DNA of 7,373 nucleotides, from assembly GCA_944390875.1 (NCBI GenBank), contig CALXRO010000049.1, positions 1-7,373 on the forward strand. Reading direction: 5' to 3'. How positions within the stretch are numbered: the stretch's first letter is position 1; each line of letters starts with the position of its first letter. This stretch comes from an uncultured Rickettsiales bacterium (GTDB taxonomy: Bacteria; Pseudomonadota; Alphaproteobacteria; Rickettsiales; UBA1997). Made by a program: the position numbers and the translations under genes. Positions 1-6,800 of the stretch are shown in pieces. The notes beneath the pieces are model-generated. The model was not told the origin of the DNA and did not search any database. It was given only the letters and a program-made list of their open reading frames with translations.

Positions 1-101
1 TTTGGAATAAATAAATATTCAGCTTTACCACCAACTTTGAATCCACTATATTGGCTTAAATCTTCATTTTCTAAAAAAATTCCGAATTTATCGTATTTCA
101 T
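1..101 (-). CDS. murB: UDP-N-acetylenolpyruvoylglucosamine reductase, N-terminal fragment
   Basis: This is the first 33 codons of a gene that leaves the window on the left. The fragment begins MKYDKFGIFLENEDLS and continues with residues 21-27 reading F-K-V-G-G-K-A, then an E-Y-L-F-I-P stretch. The pattern F-K-V-G-G-x-A-[ED]-x-[LF]-x-x-P about 20 residues from the start is the typical opening of the FAD-binding domain of MurB, which reduces UDP-GlcNAc-enolpyruvate to UDP-MurNAc with NADPH in the cytoplasm, the second committed step of peptidoglycan synthesis. The catalytic Ser and Glu residues lie beyond the edge and cannot be checked. The ATG (99-101) overlaps the porin TAA stop as TAATG, so translation is probably coupled. 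The frame stays open upstream into the end of the porin gene, so an earlier start cannot be excluded. No Shine-Dalgarno sequence is visible. The identification rests on a short motif only. Confidence 0.75.
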   Translation of the reverse strand, partial: MKYDKFGIFLENEDLSQYSGFKVGGKAEYLFIP

Positions 102-1258
102 TAAAATTTTAACAGTATTCCAGTAAATACACCAAAAGCATTACCCTTTTTGTTAGCTTCATTACTGCCAGAGAATTTATAACCTATATATTCACCATAC
201 CAAGACAGATTTTTACTTATATTATATTTAACACCATAAGCATCAGACCAGAGTTTTCTATTATTGCCATTTGTACTATCAAAAAAAGTAGCACTTATAC
301 AAAAAGATCCCATTTCGTATGAACCACCGTATGTAAAGTAATAACCTTTATTTTTATATTGATATTCTCTTAATCTAGCATCTTTTATTTCTCTGTTATT
401 TATACCATAAGAACCAGCTAATGATAATCCATAATAACTAAAAGTGAGGCTAACCTCGCCAGACTTAAATTTACCACCAAAAGATTTTTTACTTGGAAAG
501 TTTTCTTCGTAAACAACTGCTGCTGAAATACCAAAATCTCCGAAAGTATTTACATAATTAATACCTGTACTAATAAAATGACCAACATTTATATCGTCAT
601 TGTGTCCCAAAGCATCTATATTACCATGATCAATTTCAACATTAGGTTTTAGACTTATACCAAATTGAAAACCAAAAAATTCTGGAGTTGTATAATTTAT
701 TTTTGTACTAAATTTGCCACCCCACTTGTCATGTAAATCTTGATCATAATAACCAAAATTTTGGTTCATTAAAGTTCCAGGTGCAACTAAAAAATCCATT
801 AAATTAATTGATGTATTAAATTTAGGTGCATTACCACTAATACCTCCAGTACCAACTGCTAATGTATCTGCTCCAACTCTCATAGTTTCAGTTACATCTT
901 TAAGACCACCAACTTCTAGTTTTCCTAAAAAACCTTCAAGAAAAATTTCTCCACCCATAGCTCTACCAAACACACTGTCAACGGCACCAACAAATCTTAT
1001 TCCATATCTAAAAGATTCATCATAATTACTACTTAGTACTGTGTTTAAAACTACGCTAACATCGCGATCAAAAAATTCGCTTGTTTTACTATTAACTCTT
1101 TCATTATTATAAAATAAATTAAAATCACCTAATCCTTTTACCTCAACTGAATAGTTATTGGTAAAATCAGAGTTTTTAAAATAAGAGTGGTTGCTTTCTA
1201 TGGCAAGTACATTTTTGCTTATAAAAAATATAGAAAATATTGATATAATTTTTTTCAT
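101..1258 (-). CDS. Outer-membrane porin (alphaproteobacterial / rickettsial type)
   Basis: The 385-residue product is a probable trimeric-porin-like beta barrel for diffusion of small solutes across the outer membrane. Residues 1-19 form a signal peptide: a KK start, a hydrophobic core (IISIFSIFFIS) and a likely cleavage after NVLA. The mature part alternates polar and hydrophobic residues, is rich in Gly, Tyr, Phe and Asn, and ends in ILLKF, with the C-terminal Phe expected for recognition by the BAM assembly machinery. Residues 104-120 (EIFLEGFLGKLEVGGLK) match the strand-turn-strand seen in general porins, where a G-x-[LV]-x-[VL]-G segment precedes the constriction loop; residues 121-160 would then be loop 3. 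Length is usual for the family. The gene is probably the first in a transcript that continues into murB. No Shine-Dalgarno sequence precedes the ATG, but the signal peptide makes this start convincing. Solute specificity cannot be told. Confidence 0.85.
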   Translation of the reverse strand: MKKIISIFSIFFISKNVLAIESNHSYFKNSDFTNNYSVEVKGLGDFNLFYNNERVNSKTSEFFDRDVSVVLNTVLSSNYDESFRYGIRFVGAVDSVFGRAMGGEIFLEGFLGKLEVGGLKDVTETMRVGADTLAVGTGGISGNAPKFNTSINLMDFLVAPGTLMNQNFGYYDQDLHDKWGGKFSTKINYTTPEFFGFQFGISLKPNVEIDHGNIDALGHNDDINVGHFISTGINYVNTFGDFGISAAVVYEENFPSKKSFGGKFKSGEVSLTFSYYGLSLAGSYGINNREIKDARLREYQYKNKGYYFTYGGSYEMGSFCISATFFDSTNGNNRKLWSDAYGVKYNISKNLSWYGEYIGYKFSGSNEANKKGNAFGVFTGILLKF

Positions 1259-1285
1259 TAAAAAGTATTAAATAATTAATTATTA

Positions 1286-1315
1286 AATATGTACTAAATT
1301 ATTATTTAAAATCAA
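1286..1315 (-). promoter_or_regulatory. Candidate promoter of the porin-murB transcript
   Basis: Read on the minus strand, a TTGATT box (1310-1315) is followed after 18 bases by CATATT (1286-1291), giving a predicted start of transcription about 20 bases before the porin ATG. Matches are four of six at both boxes. The surrounding 117-base spacer is nearly all A and T, so many weak -10 boxes are possible and this is only the best-placed pair I can find. Confidence 0.3.
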
Positions 1316-1375
1316 GAGTAAAGTTTATAATACTATTATATATAATATAAAATTAATAATATATAAAAGATTAAT

Positions 1376-2806
1376 TTAAATTGAGAGACCACCAGAACGA
1401 CCTCGCTCTATATTATTAGACATTGTTTTTTCTTTAATATTTTCTACGTGCGATTTTTCATTATTATCTGTCTTTGTTAGTTTTGTGTCATCATTATTTA
1501 ATTTGAAATTTGATTTAGGATTTTTTGTAAGAAATTCTTCTAAATTTTGCGATTCTATTTCTTTATCTAAGCTTTCAACTCCATTAATAGCATTTGCAAT
1601 AGTTTCAGCAAATTCTTTTGGTATACCAGCAACTGTGCCATCTCCATTAATATCAACAACTCTACCTTCAAGAAGATGCATTAATTCCTGTGTATCCGTA
1701 TCCATTCCATTTTTTAATTCTTGATGTAGTTGATTATTGTTTATAATTCTATTCTGATTATTTATATTATTTGTATTTTCTATTTTGTTAATATTATTAT
1801 CTTTTTCTGTAAAATTATGATTTTGTTGCTCATTTGCTATATAACGACTTTGTTCATTTGTAATAGAATGTTGTGGTTCATTAATATTTTTACTATCAAT
1901 ATTATTATTAACACCATTAACGATATTATTTTGTTTATTGTTCATATTATTATTATTTACTTCATTAAGTTCATTAGAGGTAATTTCTCCTTTAGAGTTG
2001 ATTTTTTCTTCTTCCTTTTTATTTTCATTATTACTACTGAATAACTCATTTTTTTCACTAATGTTCTTACTATTGCTATTATTATTTCTTCCAATTTCTC
2101 TTGAACTATTTGTTCCAATTGCTATACTTCTATTTCTACTTCTTAGAAAACCAGATAAGTTTCTAGCAAATCTTTTTATAAAATTATCACCTATACCTCC
2201 CTTAATTTTACCTTCACTTCTTAATTTATTAATTTGATTTTGATTTTCTTCTCTGAATTTTATAAATCCTTTTATTTTACCTAAAAGATCTGATACTATA
2301 GAGTTTATCTTTCCATTGTTTTTATTAATATTATTTGATCTAGATATACTATTAATTAATGTATTTTTTAAAAATTGGTTTATATCGTTTAGTTTATTTG
2401 TTTTTTCATAAAAAAGTTTTAATGCTTTATTATTTGAGATTAAATTTTGTTCCATAGCTTCTAGTTGCTTACTTAAATCAATATTCTTTTTCATTTCTTC
2501 TTCAATTGTTTTTTTATCTCTATCCATACTTGTCAATATATTTTGATTTTTGTTTGATATATCTTTTATAAATATTATATTATTAAATATGTTGCTATTC
2601 ATTATGAATATATAACAAACACGAAGAATAAGTGCTACTGATGAAGTGACTAATAATAATACAAACAATCTTACATTTTTTACTTTTAAAAAGATAATAA
2701 AATTAAACAATATGTATAATATAAAATATATAGATACTTCTCTTGCTGTATTCTTAATTTTTTTCTTTTTTTCTTTTGTGTTCGTATCTTCTTTACTGTT
2801 TTCCAT
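1376..2806 (-). CDS. Unrecognised membrane-anchored, coiled-coil, Asn-rich protein
   Basis: I do not recognise this 476-residue protein. Visible architecture: a Lys-rich cytoplasmic-type head (1-22), two membrane segments (about 24-42 and 45-69) joined by a very short KVKN turn, and a charged probable coiled coil (about 94-150). A strongly basic amphipathic stretch follows (about 191-232, including FIKRFARN and FLRSRNRS). Residues 235-360 are a low-complexity Asn-rich linker with several NNN and NNNN runs. A small more ordered module lies at about 372-420, containing DINGDG (385-390) followed by IPKEFAETIANAI. The tail is polar and ends RGRSGGLSI. The hairpin topology would put the long C-terminal part on the same side as the head, probably the cytoplasm. 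DINGDG resembles an EF-hand/dockerin-like calcium loop, but a single copy without a clear flanking helix pair proves nothing. Features are shared with the giant gene at 3821-7373 (see findings). No Shine-Dalgarno sequence is visible. It could be an effector, a surface-organising protein or a structural protein; I cannot choose. Confidence 0.88.
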   Translation of the reverse strand: MENSKEDTNTKEKKKKIKNTAREVSIYFILYILFNFIIFLKVKNVRLFVLLLVTSSVALILRVCYIFIMNSNIFNNIIFIKDISNKNQNILTSMDRDKKTIEEEMKKNIDLSKQLEAMEQNLISNNKALKLFYEKTNKLNDINQFLKNTLINSISRSNNINKNNGKINSIVSDLLGKIKGFIKFREENQNQINKLRSEGKIKGGIGDNFIKRFARNLSGFLRSRNRSIAIGTNSSREIGRNNNSNSKNISEKNELFSSNNENKKEEEKINSKGEITSNELNEVNNNNMNNKQNNIVNGVNNNIDSKNINEPQHSITNEQSRYIANEQQNHNFTEKDNNINKIENTNNINNQNRIINNNQLHQELKNGMDTDTQELMHLLEGRVVDINGDGTVAGIPKEFAETIANAINGVESLDKEIESQNLEEFLTKNPKSNFKLNNDDTKLTKTDNNEKSHVENIKEKTMSNNIERGRSGGLSI

Positions 2807-2832
2807 AAAAAAAATAATTTTGAGCTAAATTT

Positions 2833-2861
2833 ATATTAGTATTAATTAGTTAATTTTACAA
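2833..2861 (-). promoter_or_regulatory. Candidate promoter of the Asn-rich membrane protein gene
   Basis: On the minus strand a TTGTAA box (2856-2861) stands 17 bases before TAATAT (2833-2838), four of six matches in each hexamer with ideal spacing. Transcription would start about 20 bases before the ATG at 2806. The leader would be short and lacks a purine-rich ribosome binding site. Confidence 0.42.
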
Positions 2862-2887
2862 GATGTTAATTTAATATATTTTTTATT

Positions 2888-2912
2888 AAGCGCATAATGT
2901 AATTTTACGCTT
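2888..2912. repeat. 25-bp imperfect dyad, possible operator
   Basis: The dyad has outer arms AAGCG (2888-2892) and CGCTT (2908-2912) and inner arms AAT (2896-2898) and ATT (2902-2904) around a GTA centre, plus a further symmetric A/T pair (2894 and 2906). The GC-containing tips stand out in an otherwise almost purely AT spacer. It sits between the two divergent candidate promoters and outside both predicted transcripts, which fits a protein-binding site better than an RNA hairpin. Neither side has a T-run placed as in an intrinsic terminator. The binding protein, if any, is unknown. Confidence 0.35.
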
Positions 2913-2946
2913 TGGATATTTAATTATGTTATTAAACACAATTAGC

Positions 2947-2974
2947 TAGACATTTAATACAATCAATATATAAT
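2947..2974 (+). promoter_or_regulatory. Sigma-70 type promoter of the exonuclease gene
   Basis: TAGACA (2947-2952, five of six matches to the -35 consensus) is followed by a 16-base spacer and a perfect TATAAT (2969-2974). Transcription is predicted near 2981, giving a leader of about 19 bases before the ATG at 3000. This is the best promoter match in the window. Even in an AT-rich genome, the near-consensus -35 with two non-A/T bases makes a chance match less likely. Confidence 0.6.
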
Positions 2975-2999
2975 TATTTTATATTTAAATAAATAATTT

Positions 3000-3824
3000 A
3001 TGCTTGACAAACTTTTTGTATTTGATATAGAGACTATTCCAGATACTGATATACTTGAAAATCTAACAGGAAGTACTACTGAAGACTTAAATGAAAAAAG
3101 GAAAGAATTAGAAGAGTATCATATTGAAGTTTCAGGCGGTAATCCTTTTCCAAGACAACCGTTTCACAGAGTCGTTTCAATAAGTATATTAATAGCTGAA
3201 ATTGGTAAAATTAATAATTATGAATATTACGAAATAATTAAGTTGGGAACAATATCAAGTTTAGATAACACAGAAAAGGAAATGACGGAAAAGTTTTTTG
3301 AGTATTTATGCAAGTATATACCAAGAATTGTTAGTTATAATGGTAGAACTTTTGATATGCCAGTTATGAAATATAGGGCTATGAAATATGAAATATCTAT
3401 AGAAAAATTATTTAAAGCTGGTGACAAATGGAATAATTATTTGCAAAGATATTCAACAGATTGGCATTGTGACTTATTAGAAGCTTTATCTGATTTTGGT
3501 GCATCTGCAAGATGTAAAATGAATGAAGTATGTAGTATACTAGGATTGCCTGGTAAAATTGGTATAGATGGTTCGAAAGTAATAGATTTGTATGATCAGA
3601 ACTTAATTAAAACTATAGATGACTACTGTGAAACTGATGTTTTAAATACATATTTAATATACTTGAATTATGCATTGCTATCAGGATTAACTAATAAAAG
3701 TAATTTTATAAATATGAACCAAAACCTTATAAAATATCTTAAACAAAAAAATCAACCACATTTTGATGAGTTCCTTGAACAATGGAAAAAATTTGATATA
3801 AGAAACTTAATTTTTGATATTTAA
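3000..3824 (+). CDS. Predicted 3'-5' exonuclease, PolB-exonuclease-like (DEDDy)
   Basis: The 274-residue product belongs to the stand-alone 3'-5' exonucleases related to the proofreading domain of family B DNA polymerases (DNA_pol_B_exo2 group). All catalytic motifs are present. Exo I is FDIETIPD (8-15) with acidic D9 and E11. Exo II is SYNGRTFDMP (112-121) with N114 and D119. Exo III is YCETD (209-213), with Y209 and D213 in the Y-x3-D spacing of the DEDDy class. The segment HCDLLEALSDFGAS (156-169) and the G-x-P-G-K-x-G-I-D-G-S-K stretch (182-193) are typical of this family. The enzyme should remove nucleotides from DNA 3' ends using two metal ions; its cellular role is poorly defined and probably DNA repair. 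It has its own promoter, no Shine-Dalgarno sequence, and an ATG ideally placed before motif Exo I. Its stop overlaps the convergent neighbour. The polymerase domain is absent, as is normal for the family. Confidence 0.93.
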   Translation: MLDKLFVFDIETIPDTDILENLTGSTTEDLNEKRKELEEYHIEVSGGNPFPRQPFHRVVSISILIAEIGKINNYEYYEIIKLGTISSLDNTEKEMTEKFFEYLCKYIPRIVSYNGRTFDMPVMKYRAMKYEISIEKLFKAGDKWNNYLQRYSTDWHCDLLEALSDFGASARCKMNEVCSILGLPGKIGIDGSKVIDLYDQNLIKTIDDYCETDVLNTYLIYLNYALLSGLTNKSNFINMNQNLIKYLKQKNQPHFDEFLEQWKKFDIRNLIFDI

Positions 3825-6800
3825 TATATTCTTAGTTCCTGCTCGCTACTAATAGCTAAATGATTTGTTCCATTTTCTTTAAGTTTCTGTTGCATATCGT
3901 TAATCCTTGCTTTTTCTCTCTCTAGTTCTTTTTGTCTTACGGCATCTAAACCCACAGTAGATGCATAAGATATAGCCATTTGAGTGGCTATAAATTTATC
4001 CATTGCCTTAAGCATTGTTGCTAAATTTTGAGCAATCTTTGGATCCTGTATATTTAAATTGCCATTTGCTGTTTCTTTTTCTAAAATGGGATTAACTTTT
4101 TCTATATTTTTTTGTTTTAAATTAGGCAATATATCATCATTGTTAAGATTATTTTCAATTGAAACAGCTAAGTCTTCAACAATATCTGAATTTAAATGTA
4201 TTTTTCCTGAATTTTCTATTTCTTTAACTATTGGTGTTATACCATCTTTACTTGTGTAATCATACATATTATTAATTTTATTTTTACATTCTTCTATAGC
4301 ATTAATATATGAATCAAATTTTTGTAAATTTTCTTTATTTGAAGAAATAAGTTTTTTACATAGTTTGCATTTGACATCATTAATATCTTTTTCTTTTTGT
4401 TTTTCAATTTTTTGTATTTCTAGTTCTTTATTTTTGGCATCAACTACTGGGTTTGTTACTTCTTTTTGATTTAAAATTAGCTTTTTCCTTTTAGCCTCCT
4501 CTTCTATAGCTTTAATTTTTAAATTAGCTAATTCTATATGAATATTTTGAGCATGACTTTTTATATTTGTCTTATTATTCTTATAATTATTAATTATCTT
4601 ATCAATTTTTGATATTTTTGTTTTTTCAAATTGTTTTTTAAGTAATTTATTATTATCATATTTAATATGATTATTATATCCTAGAGCATCAATATTATTT
4701 TGTTGTTTATTGGTTATAATTTTCCTTTTAGGTTTTAGAATTCTACTAAAAAATATCCTAATTTTATTGTAAAAAGATATAGGTTTTTTTCTTTGTTTTT
4801 TTAAAGTGTTCTTATCGAAAGAAATAGCGGCATTTAATTCATTATTATAATCTATTTCTTTTTTTGTCATAGAAACAGCCACTGCCTTAAAAGCTGTACC
4901 CATTACTACACCAACCGACGAAAATTTAGCTATCAACCATCTCTTTAGTACACCAATTCCAAGCATTTTATATGTATCGTATGAATTTTTTAAAGAATTT
5001 GATATTCCATCGTTTATTTCTGCTTTTTGAATACATGTTTTAAATTCTCTTTCATGTAATGAAAGATCACTATCGTTCTTTGAACTTATATTATCTATTG
5101 AAATATCTTGGTATTTATTAACTAAAAGATCCATATAACTCACATATATTTCGCGTCTTAGTTTTAACATATCATTACTTGGTGTTATTCCTTTATTAGT
5201 AAAATTTTTTTCTTCAAATTGATCTGTCATATTTGTAATTTGTTTAAATAGCTTCTCTCTTAAATCTGAATTAAAATTATTGTCATTAGCTATAGACAAC
5301 AAATTTTTAATCTTAGCAACATCCTCAAATGGTGAAAAAGTTGGTGAATTTAATAAATTTTCAACAGAATCAGTAATTTTGTTATATATTTCTTTAATTT
5401 TGCTAACATCATTATTATTGACTAATAATTTTATTTTTAATAATTCAATTTTATCACTATAACCAAAAACGTCTTTTTTTGTTTTTTTTACTCTATCATC
5501 TATGATTCCATTTATGTTCTTAATATTTTTTTCCTTACCATCTAAAAATATTTTTGAAGTACGTTCTCTTAGTTCTTGCCAATTATTTTCTTCAATACAA
5601 TTGTCAAAGATCTCATTTATATTTTTATAATCTAATACATAGTCATCAAAAAATCCAGTATTAAAAAATTCATTATTTTCTTTACTTTTGATATTTTTAT
5701 TTTTTATTAAAAAATCCGTATTTCTTATAATTTCTAACTCTTCTTCACTCAATTTTGTAGGATCTAAATCTCTAAATACATGACCTAAAACATTTAGTTT
5801 GCCTTCGTTGTGTAATTTTTTAATTTCACCAGGCTGTATATCTTTTAATTTGATTTTTTTAGATATCTTTTTTAAGGTATCCACTGATAATATTGATAAT
5901 TTGTTAAATAGAGCTATAGTACTTATTTGCTCTCTACTTAAACTCTTAGCTTGTTCTTTAGTTAAATTTTTTAAAAATTCATCTTGTTCACATATAATTT
6001 TAGGATCTAAACCTGCTATAATTTCAGAGGTAATATAATTTTTGTCTTCTTTATAAATTGTATCAAATTGTTCTAAACTAATATTTTTGGCTTGTTCCTT
6101 AGTCATTTTTGGAAGTATTTCCATTAAATGTATTTTATCTAGATTTCCTATTTGTTCAGAACTAAAATTTTTAATTGTTTCTGGTTTAAGTTGTTTAAAT
6201 TTTTCAATATCTATGGAATTTAAGTCTATTGCACATATTTTTTTGTTAGCTATAACAACTCCATCTCCATTAATAGCCGATAAATAATCCAATGTTTCAA
6301 CTGATAACTGTTTAATAAAATCTTCACCAGAATCTTTAATTATTTTATCAGTTATTGTTCCAATAACTTCTTTTGGTAAATATTGTAATTTGTCAGATTC
6401 TATTAGACTTTTTAATTGTGTCTTGACTTGATCCTCTGTTAAATTTCCTGACAATTTATTTATATCGTATTTGTTATATAAATCCAAATTATTTAGGTTT
6501 TTTAACTGTATATCTGATAAATATTGTAATTTATTATTTCTAGCCAGTTGTATAGCAGATTCTTTAGGTAAATTTTTTATATTTTCCTCAGTTATAAAAA
6601 ACATATATTTATTAGGTATATCATTAATTTGTGAAATAATATCTTTTTTCGGTATTTTTGTAATAAAATACTCTGCTATATGTTCTGGAAAATTTTCATC
6701 CTTAATAAATTCTTTAACTTCTTCAAATGATCTTGGGATATTTACAAAATTTTGTTCAATAGCTACATTAAAATGCTCTTTATCTAAATTTAGTAACTGT

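Noticed and set aside
999..1002. Search for CRISPR arrays, tRNA or rRNA genes, insertion-sequence ends and transposase fragments across the window.
   Set aside because: No regularly spaced repeats, no T-loop (GTTCRA) signatures within cloverleaf spacing, and no transposase-like protein were seen; the coordinates given are only nominal.
1334..1347. Perfect 14-bp palindrome tattatatataata in the spacer after the Asn-rich gene, considered as terminator or operator.
   Set aside because: It is made only of A and T in an AT-only spacer, has no loop and no T-run, so chance is the likeliest explanation.
1730..2237. Plus-strand open frames opposite the Asn-rich gene encoding Ile/Leu/Phe-rich hydrophobic peptides.
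   Set aside because: They are the complement of Asn/Lys codons on the minus strand and show no recognisable protein or start signals.
3801..3840. Possible hairpin pairing agaaact with agttcct across the convergent stop codons.
   Set aside because: The stem has a mismatch, the loop is long and no T-run follows on either strand, so it does not qualify as a terminator.
4661..4696. The string NIDALG-x-N occurs in both the giant protein (889-896 region) and the porin (213-220, positions 587-622), suggesting gene conversion or a shared motif.
   Set aside because: The proteins are otherwise unrelated, the match is about eight residues, and the codons differ at several third positions; coincidence in Asn/Ile/Asp-rich proteins is more likely.
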